The translations under genes and the position numbers were made by a program. A DNA stretch of 64,000 nt, taken from contig CM040117.1 in assembly GCA_022559845.1 (NCBI GenBank), forward strand, positions 143,906,732 through 143,970,731. Reading direction: 5' to 3'. Source of the DNA: Amorphophallus konjac. Its lineage: Eukaryota; Streptophyta; Magnoliopsida; Alismatales; Araceae. Positions 1 to 11,040 of the stretch are shown here, piece by piece. Below the pieces are notes generated by a model. That model was not told the origin of the DNA and ran no database searches. It was given only the letters and a program-made list of their open reading frames with translations. How positions within the stretch are numbered: the stretch's first letter is position 1; the number at the start of each line of letters is the position of its first letter.

Positions 1-1630
1 AGCTTCTGTAATTCTGGACAGGGAGTCGATGTTGATGCAGCCAATAAATCCACCGAGCTCAGAATCTGATGAGACTTGCGCCAAAAGATTGCTAACCGGA
101 GAGGGGTGCGGCTTGAATTTTTTGGATGATGTTCTGATCTGGGGGCTGACTGCTCCGGCGACTGGAAGATGGATGCAGCTCTGGTCTCTGGCCGAGCTCA
201 GTCTGAAACAACAGGTTGCAGAAGCGGCCACGGTCGCTCCTGAGCTCCAAATCTGGTACCGCTGGACTCGTTGGAATCGTATACGAGACTTTGCAGCAAA
301 ATAAACGAGAAAGTCTTCTGATGTCGGAGATGAGCTGGATGTCCAGAGAAGTGGACGGTGGTCGGGACAGACTGTGAGGAGGCAGACCGGCGTGGTTGTG
401 GTAGAAAATTGGTATCTCTGGTTTTCGGATGCCGAACGGGATTCTGCCTTCTGTTCCTGGACGCTGACAGGGGGAGGAAGAACTTTGTAGAAGACCCTGA
501 AGGCTGGTTCCTTCAAGGTTCGTCGTGGGAGAGTCTTCTCTGCCGCTCTGGCTTCTGGTCTGAGAAGTTCTGCACAGTCGGAGAAGAATGGTGGTTGCGG
601 ACAGCACCGAGCTCGGATGCCGACGAAACCAGCCTCGCCTTGAAAGCTGACTTGCAGACGAATCTAGAAATGTAGGCCTCGCCTCCTGAGTCGTTGAGGG
701 ATGACCGTGGCCTCCTCTGCAAGTGCTGTAATCCTGCTTCCTGAAACAGGGCGGGAATGAAGGGAAGATGAAGTGGTGGGGAAGGGAATGGCCAAGAGAG
801 AAAGTGGTGGAAGGTGGTTCTACTGGCTATGGGAGGAAGATGAGTGGTGTTTGAGGGGTATTGGAGGCTATGGAGATGGAGGTGGGGGGGGGGGGCGAAG
901 TGGGGCTGAAGAGAATATGGTCTGCTAGTGAAGGTGGTGGAGGATGAGGGTGCACAAGAGAGAGGGGTGAGAGGGAGATGGTGGGGGCGAACTTGGTTCA
1001 AGGGAGGGGGTTGAGGGGCGGTCAAGGCAAGGGAGGGAAGGTTCAAATTTGAAATGGGTCTAGGGAGGGGTGGGATTTGTGTGGGGAAGTGGTGGATTGT
1101 GTTGGGAGGTGGAGGATTTGCTTTGGGACAAAGAGAGGGGAGTAAATGAGGGGCTTGGGGAAGTGGAGGGTCTTAATGGAGGTGGGTGAGGTAGTGGAGG
1201 TGGTTGGGGGTTGGAGTAAGTGAGGGGGGGGGGGAGGAGGAGAGAGGGTGGGGGCGAACTCCCTTGGGAGAGAGAGAGAGTGAGAGAGAGAGTGAGGGAA
1301 AGAGAGTAAGAGAGAGAGATTTAAGAGGTAAAAGGAAGTGGTTTTTTTCAATATCCAAAAAGTGAGTACAAGTGGAGAGATGGGGCCTATATATAGGCAA
1401 CCACTCTTTACATGACCAAAATGTCCCTGACAATAGGACAAAAGACCGAGCATAACCTAGACTCAATCCTATGGGCCCATAACTAAGGAAATAAGGCCCA
1501 ATTAAGCAAAATAAGGGAAATGGACTAGAACCACATGACTCAATAAAGGAAAATACATAAGATAAGACTCAATAAAAGGAAAATACATAAAATGAACCTG
1601 GGAAAATGAAGATAACAAGTGGAGACCATG
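1..1630 (-). other. Unassigned LTR- or promoter-like tract, no gene
   Basis: No convincing coding sequence. Read on the minus strand there is a palindromic TATA-like box near 1390, then a strongly C/T-rich stretch (plus strand G/GA-rich, about 860-1330) of the kind found in LTR leader regions. ORFs here are low-complexity Ser/Pro/Leu products of that skew. It abuts the broken end of the E1 integrase near 1680. It may be the LTR of another minus-strand element that interrupted E1, or a rearranged end of E1, but I could not align it to the E1 LTR at 6047-8141. Confidence 0.35.
1386..1397 (-). promoter_or_regulatory. Candidate TATA box
   Basis: CCTATATATAGG is palindromic. The minus strand is favoured because the C/T-rich leader-like sequence follows it in that direction. 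Confidence 0.35.
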
Positions 1631-1679
1631 ATCAATCCATATCAAGAGTGTGTAGACGACCAAAGCTAGAGGAAGTGTC

Positions 1680-2358
1680 GTGAGATGCCCTCATCACCGA
1701 GTCATGCTTCCTAGAGGTACGTGGCAATCCCAAAATAAAATCCATACTAACATCCTGCCATGGGGCATCAGGCACGGGGAGAGACGTATAAAGACCCGAG
1801 CTTTGCTTCTTCATCTTGGCCGGAGCACAAGTACGGCACTGAGCCACAATGTTAGCAACATCACGCTTCAAGCTCGGCCAATAAAATCGATGCTCCACTG
1901 CCTCAATAGTCTTGTTCCCAACCAAAGTGGCCGGCTAGACCTCCCGCATGTAGTTCTCACACTAAGAAATCTCGAACCGAAGTTCGCGGAACACATAGCC
2001 TGCTACCTCGAAAGAGGTAACCCTCCTGAAGCACATACTCATCAAGGTCTCTCGAGGGTCCGGCCTGGAGGGTGGTAAAAATCTGACCGAAGTCAGGACA
2101 ATCAACATATGCCTCCTTCATCTTCTCTAACCCTATGACCTCGGCACTCACGGTGGTAAGCAAACATGCTCGCCGACTCAAGGCATCAGCCACCTTATTC
2201 TCCACTCCAACCTTATGTTTAAGCACAAATGTGAACTGCTGGAGATACTCGACCCAACGACTATGATGCGAGTTAAGCTTCTTTTGCGAATGGAGGTACC
2301 GCAATTCCTCGTGTCGGAGTATAGGACAAACTCCTGATGTAAAAGATAGTGCCTCCAA
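1680..2358 (-). pseudogene. pol: E1 pol: RNase H C-terminus and integrase N-terminal zinc domain, truncated
   Basis: The stretch 1957-2358 holds the end of RNase H (ADALSRR) and the linker. The frame then shifts into 1632-1925, which carries the His-His-Cys-Cys integrase zinc region (FYWPSLKRDVA, CRTC) and the opening of the catalytic core (MDFILGLPRT). Homology ends after RKHDSV near 1683; the second Asp and the Glu of the DDE triad are absent. The frameshift lies around 1925-1957. Integrase would join element DNA to the host chromosome, but this copy cannot. Assignment is from motif reading; the exact break point is approximate. Confidence 0.8.
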
Positions 2359-2875
2359 TGCCTAAGAGCCTGAACAACTGCGTAGAATTCTTTATCATAC
2401 GTGGAATATCGCAGTTTCGCGTCATTCAGCTTCTCGCTGAAATATGCGATCGGGTGGGACTCCTGACTCAAAACTCCTCCAATCCCAACACCCGACGCAT
2501 CACAACAGACCTCAAACACCTTCGAGAAAGCAGGCAGTCGAAGGATAGGTGTCTGGGTCATACCGCATCACAACAGACCTCATACACCTTCGAGAAAGCA
2601 GGCAGTCGAAGGATAGGTGTCTGGGTCATACGCTCCTTGATGTCCCTGAAGGCAGCAGATGCGGCCTTCGTTCCATACAAATGTGCCCTTCCGGATGCAA
2701 TCCGTGATCGGGGCGGTGACGGAGCTAAATCCGCGGATGAAAGCGACGGTAGAACGTCGCAAGGCCATTGAAAGCTGCAGACATCATGAACCATACGGGG
2801 TTCCGGCCACTCAACAATGGCCCGGACCTTCTCCGGATCGGCGGAGACCCCAGTACTAGACACAATGAAACCCAA
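2178..2875 (-). pseudogene. pol: E1 pol: RNase H with frame-breaking internal duplication
   Basis: RNase H degrades the RNA strand during reverse transcription. Two overlapping ORFs carry the same start: 2558-2875 ends at [19 protein letters not shown], and 2178-2561 restarts with [19 protein letters not shown] and runs on through the domain ([28 protein letters not shown]). The cause is a 68-bp tandem duplication at 2497-2632, which is not a multiple of three. The catalytic Asp (CDASG) is intact in the second copy. The domain is otherwise of ordinary length. The gene is certainly broken; family assignment is secure. Confidence 0.85.
2497..2632. repeat. 68-bp tandem duplication in E1 RNase H
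   Basis: The unit beginning GCATCACAACAGACCTC occurs at 2497-2564 and again from 2565. The copies differ by about one base (F versus Y codon), so the duplication is fairly recent relative to the other decay. It shifts the reading frame. Confidence 0.92.
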
Positions 2876-2895
2876 GAAGGTAAGCTGAGGTGTCC

Positions 2896-4164
2896 ATGAA
2901 GGCCACCCTTCTGTGGGTTAGCAAACAACTGCTCTCGCCGAAGAAGTAGACAGACCTGCCGAAGGTGGTCCAAGTGGTCCCCTGTGGTGCGGCTATAGAT
3001 AAGGATATCATCAAAATACACCACTATAAAGACTCCAATGAAAGGTCGAAGGACCTGAGTCATGAGCCGCATGAAAGTGCTAGGGGCATTGGTCAACCCA
3101 AAAGGCATGACCAACCACTCATATAGACCATCCTTGGTCTTAAATGTGGTATTCCACTCTTCACTTGGCCTAATCCTCACCTGATGGTAGCCACTCTTAA
3201 TATTGATCTTCGAAAAGATAGTGGCACCTGCCATCATGTCTAGCATGTCATCCAGGCAGGGAATAGGGAACCTGTACTTCACGGTGATCTTGTTGATGGC
3301 ACGACTATCAATACACATTCTCCATGTGCCATCCTTCTTCGGGGCGAGTAATGCAGGCACAGCACATGGACTCATGCTGTCCCGGACAGATCCTCTCTGC
3401 ACAAGCTCATCGACCTGCCATTTAAGCTCGGCATGCTCCGTGGGGCTCATTCGATAATGAGGAAGCTTGGGCAAAGAAGAGCCCGGAACAAGGTCGATGG
3501 CATGCTGAATATCCCGCATGGGTGGGAGTCCCTCAGGAAGCTCATCGGGAAAAATATCAGCAAACTCCTGCAGAATGGGAACAACCTCGGGTGGGAGCTC
3601 ACCCTCGGAGTCCCGCTCCACCTCTCGGACCGTAATGGCAAACACCGGACAGCCCTGACTAAGCTCCTGCTCCATCTCCCGGGAGCTAATCATCATCAAT
3701 CTCCTCGTCGAGGGCTCTCCTGGGCCAGAGGTAACGGTCATAGCCCGAGCTGGGGATGGGGTACTAGGCCCGGTGATGGAAGGCTCCGGAGTACTAGGGC
3801 CAGTAGGACCCCTGACTGATGGGCTCCTGGGCCGAACGGGTTGGAGGGTGACCCGCTGGCCAGCGTGGTCGAAGGTACAACTGTTCGACCGGCCATGGAG
3901 CATGGCATCCCGGTCAAATAACCACGACCTATCAAGAATGATACTGCCCACTTCCATGGGGAGGACATCACACCAGATCTCGTCACGATAGGAGTGGAGC
4001 TGCAGCGGGACCAAGCACCGCAGCCTGACCGAAATGAAAGTGGTATCCACCCATGATACCTGATAGGGACAAGGATGGTCTACGGGTGTGAGACCAAGAT
4101 GAGTGACAGCGTTCGTGGAGATTGCATTGATACAACTCACGCTATCGATGACTACCTTGCAAAT
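2896..4164 (-). pseudogene. pol: E1 pol: protease and reverse transcriptase
   Basis: One long open stretch (2725-4140) covers the end of retropepsin and nearly all of RT. The protease active site, normally Asp-Ser/Thr-Gly, reads Asp-Ser-Val at 4138-4146. A TAA stop at 4165-4167 separates it from gag. RT has the template-grip text ([15 protein letters not shown]), the [17 protein letters not shown] motif and the catalytic YFDD at 3007-3018. Motif A reads [12 protein letters not shown], so the first catalytic Asp is Asn (codon about 3202-3204). Either change alone should abolish activity. RT lies about 190-415 residues into this frame. The family is CRM/Reina-like by wording. Confidence 0.85.
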
Positions 4165-5748
4165 TTACTTTCCCAGCCTACAGAATACATGAAGGATAGT
4201 AGTCCGTCGCCAGTCATCACTGACCTGTGGCTGGGTGAGGATACATCTGATGACCCCCACGTGGGTATCGTCCGAATGCTGGGCATCCTGGGCCTCACCT
4301 CCCATCTCATAGTACTCGTCAGCTAGCTCTTCATCGGCCTCATAGCTGACTAACTCGAGGCCCGTAGGGGTGGTATCCTCGGCCTGTGTGTCCCCAATGT
4401 GAAGAGATGGGCGGGTGGGACACTGGTTGGCGAAATGGCCAAACCCATTGCAGCGATAACACTGCTGCCGTGATCCACTAGGCTCCCCAATCATAGGTCC
4501 TTTACCTTTATCCTCCCGACGGATAGGAGGTGTAGGCAACAAAGGACGTGCAGGAGGTGCGGGTGCCGGTGGACGGGCTGTGGGTGGGGTCGTAAGATGC
4601 TGGGGACGAGGGAGGTCCCTCGGGGGTGGAGGACGGGGCCTAGGAGCAAACGGCTCGGGACGAGCAGGCTTCTGAGGTCGAGCCATGGGGGCCCTCAGAT
4701 ACGTGCCAGAAGAGCCACGGGGCTCGACACTACGAAGGGGAAAAGAGCCCAACCGGTGGGGTGACTCAAACTCGGCCTCGAACTGCTCCAATTCGAGAGC
4801 AATCTGATACGCCTGCTCTAAAGTGGTCGCGTTGTGGCGAAAGAGTTCATATTGATAATTGGGCCGCAGACCTCTCCGAAAGCGGGATATCGTCATGGTG
4901 CTCTCTTCCGTGACCCCGCACTGCAAGTAATACTCATCGAACTCGGCGGTGTACTCGATCACGGATCGGTTCCCTTGGGAGATGCTTTGCCACTTGTCTA
5001 TAAGACGCTGGCAATATGAGGCGGGAAGGTACTTCTCCCTCAATTTGATTTTCATATCATCCCAAGTACCGATTTGGGGTTGACGTCGCTGGTTGAGCAG
5101 GCTCTCAACATTGATCCAATAAGTTTGAGCCTACCCTTGCAGCTTCATCTTAGCGTATTGGACTCTCCGGTGGTCTGTCATCTCAAACCACTCGAAGTAC
5201 CAGTCCATGCCGGCCTCCCAATCTAAATACACCCGAGGGTTCAAGGACCCGCTAAAAGTGGGAGGGTCCGCACGCACGCCCCTAAGAATGCGGTCGTCCT
5301 CCTCATCATCACGATTCCGTTGTTGATGACGATGACTGTTACCCCCTTGATCATTATCAGATGCATAATCATCCACCACATGCACCTGTTGAACCCCAAC
5401 ATTCTCCGCCTGAGCTCTTGGTACAGCAGGTTGCTGAACCGGCTCCCGTTGGCCGTTCGTCGGCGCGGGTTGCGTCGCTACGGGGCCCCTCTCGAGGATG
5501 GCAATCCTCCCAACTAAGCCCTGGATGGACTGATCCGAACTCTCGGCCCGATCCTCGAGGGCTTTCATCTGCCCTTCTAGATGCGTTCCTATGCCATCCA
5601 TACGCATACTAAGACCATCCATACGCGTGTCAAGACGTTCCATAATGGCTCGGAACATCTCGGCCGTCGAGGACTCGTCGGAGCTACGGGCCCGGGAGTC
5701 CACCATAGGTGGTGGTGGCGAGTACTGGGTGCCTCGACGGGTGGGCAT
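4165..5748 (-). pseudogene. gag: E1 gag (capsid and zinc knuckle)
   Basis: Gag packages element RNA in virus-like particles. I start at the ATG 5746-5748 (MPTRRGTQYSPPPP), because the longer frame opens only with GTG. Early residues form a heptad-like helical stretch, followed by the gag core (FSGSLNPRVYLDWEAGMDWYF, IEYTAEFDEYYLQCG), a Pro/Arg-rich linker and one zinc knuckle CYRCNGFGHFANQCP of the CX2CX4HX4C type. A single in-frame TAG near 5128-5130 (context fits CAG to TAG) splits the ORF; the rest is open to the stop at 4165. Length is normal for a chromovirus gag. Confidence 0.85.
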
Positions 5749-6031
5749 GCAAAGACACACGACCTAGAAGACACTGACTGATGCACGATGCACTTAGACC
5801 TAACCAATAGCCGGTACGAGGTGGAGATAAGCGATCCGAAGATCACTCGTGCAAGTGTGTGGCCCTCCCGTTAGGCGTAACCCAACGTTCGGACAACACC
5901 TTTTGATATACCGGGTAAAGGGTGCAAATGAAAGTTAAAACACTCTTTTTTTTTTTAAAATGATGATCCTAGACTTGACTTAGACCATGATGCATGTATG
6001 ACATATGCAATGACTACCCTAGACTCGACTC

Positions 6032-6043
6032 GCTCTGATACCA
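6032..6043 (-). other. E1 primer binding site (initiator Met tRNA type)
   Basis: The minus strand reads TGGTATCAGAGC, the classic complement of the plant initiator-Met tRNA 3' end. It lies 3 bases inside the LTR end (GCATCA on the minus strand). Confidence 0.9.
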
Positions 6044-6046
6044 AAC

Positions 6047-8141
6047 TGATGCGTGACGGACACGGGAGACGACACTATATGGTGCCACCCTCGGACTCTA
6101 GATGATGACACGGCCAGCAACACACACCAGGGAGACACTAAGCCCGACACTACGAGCTCCTCGTGGTGAAATGTCGCTAACAGAAGTGGAAGCTCACTCG
6201 TCGTCCCAAGCGAGGGAAAGCGCGGACCGTGCGCGGTTAAGGAACCGGCGGAGGTCAAGAGTAGTCCGACTCAACTTCCGGACTCGGATCGAGTCACGGG
6301 ACGAGTCACTCTCACTCCCACAGCAGTGACATGGACACACGGGCTAGTACCTACACTCTCGGCAGCGGCAAAAGACTGTATACTAGCTAAGCAAATGAAC
6401 GCCAAGAGGTTCGGACCATTACCTCTACGCACCCGGCGTGGCGAAGATAACCCCGGCCGAATCACGAACTCCCGGTTAAACAATATCACAGCAATACAAA
6501 GATTTGACCCACTCCACGCAGGGAGGTAAAAGGTCACATGTGGACCCCGGGAATCACGCAACTCGGGTTGACGGGCAGCATTTTGATGTCGCCCGGCGGT
6601 GCCGAACTCCACATTTTTATGCTTTCCGAACGGCGGGTTCTGCGGGCCCGCGAGGCCCACAGATGGCGCTGTCCTCCGGATCTGTGGAGGTGGGACCCAC
6701 TATGATGGGGACCCCTGGTGGCGTGCCTCCACGGACGGCGGTCGGCCGGGAACACCGATTGGGGGTCGATCGGTTCCGATTCCCAAGCTTTGAAGTTGCT
6801 ACCCACGGATTTTTAGTTGCTATTTTCAGGCGCGCGCTCCGGTGAAGACGGCCGCTGCGATCAATCTCAACGTCGGATCGGGACGCATGAGCAATCGTTG
6901 GAAAGCTCTCTTCAAATGCTTCAATCTAGACCCAGAGAGATCTGCTGGATCTGGTCAGATCAGAACTTTAATGAATTTACAACCCCTGCTGTACAGTAAC
7001 CGAAATCTCAGATCTGCAGAGTACTTGTCTGAGAACCACTATTGACCACCTAGTAAACCTCCGATGCAGCTCTTGAGCTCTTCTTAAGGGTTGTAGGAAA
7101 TCAAACCACGGAACTGGGACTATTTTTAGAATTAGATTTGGACATGGTGGTGATTTACTATGATTTTGGGGGTGACTGGTGGTCGGATCTGGGAACAGGG
7201 GGACAGAACTGTAGCTAGGACTGAGAACAATTTTTAGAAAATATGAGATGGATGGATGAAAAATTAATAAAAATTATAGATGAAGGGGTGGATGAATGGA
7301 ACCCCCAGTAAAATTGGGCGAACCAAAATAAATCAAAAAGTTGACCTAAGACATAAAACTCAGGGCGGGGATGAATCTGGACAGAACTCTGGCAGAACTA
7401 AAATGGAAGAGTGGACGAAAATAAAAAAATATGAAACGAGATCTGAATGGCAAACCAAAATTTGTGGGATGCCCTTGACACCTCTGGAACATCCACTAAA
7501 ATCCCCAGATCTATCTGAGCTTGGGGCTGAGACAGGAAATTCGTGGAAGCTTCTGTGGTACTGCGGGGGCAGAACTCCATTGATGGCGATGGCGGTGCGG
7601 TGGCGGCTCGTGGCGGCGGCGGCGATCGTCGGAACCGTTACACGAGGCGTCACACCTCAGAATGGAAGCCTTCACAGCTTCAAGGGGGAGAGGGAGGAGA
7701 GAGGAGGGGGGCGCACCAGCCCTTGCTCTTGAATTAGTTTGAATCAAATGGCATTAATTCATCAAAATAGAAAATACAAGCTTAAATAGGTTACATCTCA
7801 CATCCATCCACAACCATTGGATCTAGGGGATGGGAATGGAGGGCTGGGATGGAGTGTGACACACACACAAAAAATAAATAAAAAACTACAAGGAGGGGGG
7901 CGGCCCTTGGACCAAGGAGGTGGAAGGTGGACTTGGTAGGTGGGGTGGGTGGCCAACTTGGACTTTCCAAGCCACTTGTCCCCCCACTTGGCCCACCTAT
8001 CTAGAAGCCTCCATTTGACATGTTGACTGACCCCACATGGCGCCCTTGGCTGAGGTGGCTCAATGGGATGGGGCTTGGGGGTGGCCGTGGGGCCCACGGG
8101 GTCCAAATTGCACATAAGCCCCTCTTACAATCAAAATAACA
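6047..8141 (-). repeat. E1 5' LTR
   Basis: The inner border is sharp: the LTR ends CA at 6047-6048 (minus), next to the primer site. The outer border is a guess near 8141, where the minus strand has a TG start in AT-rich sequence, because no second LTR is available to compare. A candidate minus-strand TATA (CCTATTTAAG, 7781-7790) is followed by a C/T-rich leader. There is no coding gene; ORFs at 6326-6845 and 7280-7732 are unsupported. Confidence 0.6.
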
Positions 8142-8437
8142 AACCGAATACAACGAAATAAACACAAATTACACACACATAAAGGCTAACTAAATATGAT
8201 AAATGGGGAGGCTCAAGGCGGAGTCTCCAGGCTGTCTCCGAGCCAGATGGATGCTGAGGTGGCTCGTGTCGTGCTCCGTGTGCGGTACCGATGGCTCGGC
8301 GTATCGTGCCGATCAACTGCTCGGGTGTCCGCACCATCATGCCATCGTCATCTTCTGGGATGGGCGACGATATCTGGGCCACTGTGGATAGCAGAGTGGA
8401 ATTTGAACTACCCGAGACATCGCCGCTTGGTCTCTAG
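8142..8437. other. Junction tract between E1 LTR and antisense ORF
   Basis: AT-rich to about 8190, then GC-richer sequence leading into the plus-strand ORF. Short frames here could be a frameshifted upstream part of that ORF, but I recognise no domain. This is the likely insertion border of E1 into E2. Confidence 0.3.
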
Positions 8438-9013
8438 TCTTTAAGTGACCTCGTGTGGCAGTTCCTAGGGACCCTTCAGCAGACCATAACGGCCAGCAGA
8501 GATTTAACTTATATTCAGCTGAGGGGCTTGATAGAGCATGTATCCCGCTCGCTGTTGGCCTTTGGTTGCCCCATGGACGACTGGACTCCACGGGTGATCT
8601 TGCTCCTGAAGTATGTAAATAGGAGGGAATTTCTAGGCCGGGAGGCAGCTAACCAGCTTGCAGCCGTAACACTGGAGCGGGTCGAATGTCGAACCGCTCT
8701 CATTTCTCTGAAAGGGACTACGGCGAGGATGAGGGATGATGCCAATGCCTCGTTGCAGCGTCGAAGTTTTCTCACGGCCCGTATAGCGGAATTACATGCC
8801 GAACTCTCGAGGGCAGAGGCTAAACTTCAAGAGGTAGAGCGCCTGGAAGTCCAGAAGGTGGAGGAGGTAGTAATGGCCGAAGGGCAAGTTGCCTCCTTTG
8901 GGGAGAGATTATCCGAGCTGGAGGCCACAGAGTTCAAACTGCAGGAGCTGGCCTGCCATCCTTCCCTGGGCATTCCGGAGTTTGAGGACATCTTCCGACG
9001 CCCTCTGCCATAG
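8438..9013 (+). CDS. Antisense extra ORF of E2, coiled-coil protein fragment
   Basis: The frame is open from a stop at 8435 to a TAG at 9013, about 190 codons, with no clear ATG at its start, so it may be a 5'-truncated or frameshifted ORF. The first third (WQFLGTLQQTI, FGCPMDDWTPRVILLLKYV) looks globular. The rest is rich in Glu, Leu and Ala with heptad spacing (TARIAELHAELSRAEAKLQEVERLEVQKVEEV), i.e. a coiled coil. It runs opposite to E2 gag-pol and lies downstream of the repeat arrays. Tat-lineage elements are known to carry extra ORFs between pol and the 3' LTR, some antisense, some related to plant-mobile-domain proteins. I infer such an origin but see no complete domain. Confidence 0.5.
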   Translation, partial: SLSDLVWQFLGTLQQTITASRDLTYIQLRGLIEHVSRSLLAFGCPMDDWTPRVILLLKYVNRREFLGREAANQLAAVTLERVECRTALISLKGTTARMRDDANASLQRRSFLTARIAELHAELSRAEAKLQEVERLEVQKVEEVVMAEGQVASFGERLSELEATEFKLQELACHPSLGIPEFEDIFRRPLP

Positions 9014-9380
9014 TTCTTTTCTATTTGCCTCTTTTTGATGGACTTCATGTATTCCGGGGAATGCCCCGCGTAACATGTACTCTTTATTCCGGAGAATGAA
9101 AATCTTCATTTTGCCGTCAAATGACGACTCCATCCTATCATCATTCTTCTTCTTTTTTTTCTTCCTCTTTTTCCCTTTTTTTTATTCGCCAGTTGATTCT
9201 AGTCCGAGTGTGTGGGTCGCGAGGGCAGGAGAGCTCTCACGCCTTCAGCAAAGGGGTGAGGTGTTCGCTCCACCGCGTCACAACTATTCTCAAGACTAAA
9301 CAATGGCTTGTACGAGTCGAGAGCCCGGAGGACTCAAAAGGGTATATGAGAGATGAACACCAAAACAGATAGGGAGCGAC
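9014..9380. other. AT/T-rich spacer, no gene
   Basis: Stretch downstream of the antisense ORF with long T and C/T runs (about 9140-9190). It leads into the 79-bp array. Nothing else seen. Confidence 0.5.
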
Positions 9381-10605
9381 CCTGCTGATGGTGGCAAGGG
9401 TCGATAAGGGTGGACGGTCTTGCCGATGCTGACAAGAACCGAGAAGGGGTAGCGACCGATCTTGCCTATAATGACAAGGGTCGAAAAGGGTAGACGGTCT
9501 TGCCGATGATGACAAGGGCCGAAAAGGGAGCGACCGATCTTGCCGATGGTGACAAGGGTCGAAAAGGGTAGACGGTCTTACCGATGATGACAAAAACTGG
9601 AAAGGGTAGCGATCGATCTTGCCGATGGTGACAAGGGTCAAAAAGGGTAGACGGTATTGCCGATGATGACAAAAACTGGAAAGGGTAGTGACCGATCTTG
9701 CCGATGGTGACAAGGGTCGAAAATGGTATACGGTATTGTCGATGATGACAAAAACCAGAAAGGGTAGCGACCGATCTTGCCGATGATGACAAGGGTCGAA
9801 AAGGGTAGACAGTATTGTCGATGATGACAAAAATAGGAAAGGGTAGCGACCGATCTTGCCGATGGTGACAAGGGTCGAAAAGGGTAGACAGTATTGCCGA
9901 TGATGACAAAAATCAAAAAGGGTAGCAACCAATTTACCGATGGTGACAAGGGTCGAAAAGGGTAGATAGTATCACTGATGATGACAAAAACCGAAAAGGG
10001 TAGCGACCGATCTTGTCGATGGTGACAAGGGTTGAAAAGGGTAGACGGTATTACCGATGATGACAAAAACCGGAAAGGGAAGTGACCGATCTTGCCGATG
10101 GTGACAAGGGTCGAAAAGGGTAGACGGTATTGTCGATGATGACAAAAACTGAAAAGGGTAGCGATCGATCTTTCCGATGGTGACAAGGGTCGAAAAGGGT
10201 AGACGGTATTGCCGATGATGATAAAAATCGGAAAGGGTAGCGACCGCTCTTATCGATGGTGACAGGGGTCGACAAGGGTGGACGGTATTGCCAATGATGA
10301 CAAAAACCGAAAAGGGTAACGACCGCTCTTGCCGATGGTGACAAGGGTCGAAAAGGGTAGACGGTATTTCCGATGATGACAAAAATCGGAAAGGGTAGCG
10401 ACCGCTCTTGTCGATGGTGACAAGGGTCGAAAAGGGTAGACGGTATTGCCGATGATGACAAAAACTGGAAAGGGTAGCGACCGCTCTTGCCGATGGTAAC
10501 AAGGGTCGAAAAGGGTAGACGGTATTGCCGATGATGACAAAAACCAGAAAGGGTAGCGACCGATCTTGTCGATGGTGACAAGGGTCGAAAAGGGTAGATA
10601 ATGGA
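9381..10605. repeat. 79-bp tandem array (about 15 units) in the E2 3' tract
   Basis: The word AGCGACCGAT (or a variant) recurs at 9451, 9529, 9608, 9687, 9766, 9845, 9924 and on to 10555, a 79-bp period. Each unit is a dimer of related halves of about 39 and 40 bp: one with GCCGATGGTGACAAGGGTCG, the other with GCCGATGATGACAAAAACC. Because 79 is 3n+1 and no minus-strand frame of the unit has a stop, all three minus frames stay open across the array, producing spurious ORFs of up to 231 codons. Confidence 0.93.
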
Positions 10606-10715
10606 TGCGTATAGGTGGGATATCGGACAAAGACTCTGCCTCGACCCTGTGAAGGGTCTTCAGGACGGAGGATGGATCATCACTATTCATCATTCGTTTA
10701 CTTTTTTTATTCACA

Positions 10716-10950
10716 TTACTGACCTAAGCACCCTTTCGGGTTTTCGCTGAAGCCAGCCCCCTCTTGCTTTTGCCCACGCGCCCTCTCGGGTTTTCACATG
10801 GCGGGGTACCCGATTTTGCCTGCGACGCCCTTTCGGGTTTTCGCCATAGCTGGGTTGCAGCCATTTTTGCACTTGTCCTAATACAAGAGCAAGTCCGGCG
10901 GGGTATCTCTATTTTTAACCGCATTTTTCTTTTCTTTCTCTCTTTTTTTT
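10716..10950. repeat. 235-bp direct repeat, copy A
   Basis: Closely matches copy B at 11493-11729, from TTACTGAC to a C/T-rich tail. Inside each copy the phrase CCCT(T/C)TCGGGTTTTC occurs three times. The opening ACTGAC(T/C)TAAGC also occurs near the LTR end at 28751, so this may be an old LTR U5 piece. Confidence 0.85.
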
Positions 10951-11040
10951 GATTTCGAATTCGGAGTACAGAAGAACTGGACCGCCAGAATAATGACTGT
11001 CCTTGTCGATGATGACAAGGATTGGTCCTGGGTTTATTTC

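Larger units (their letters stand above)
1631..8141 (-). mobile_element. E1: CRM/Reina-like Ty3/gypsy chromovirus, 3' truncated
   Basis: The order on the minus strand is LTR (from about 8141), primer site (6043-6032), gag, protease, RT, RNase H and the start of integrase. The RT wording ([24 protein letters not shown]) is that of the CRM/Reina branch of plant chromoviruses rather than Tekay. Integrase stops after the first catalytic Asp region near 1683, so the catalytic core, any C-terminal chromodomain, the polypurine tract and a recognisable 3' LTR are missing. It sits next to the antisense ORF side of E2 and probably inserted into the 3' part of E2. It is inactive: stops, a frameshifting duplication and changed active-site residues. 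CRM relatives often sit at centromeres, but one truncated copy is weak evidence of location. Confidence 0.8.

Noticed and set aside
513..1453. Minus-strand Ser/Pro/Leu-rich ORFs
   Set aside because: Product of a C/T-skewed strand; no domain and not supported by context.
9237..10714. Overlapping long minus-strand ORFs (150-231 codons) as genes
   Set aside because: They are the same 79-bp repeat read in shifted frames; no start context or homology.
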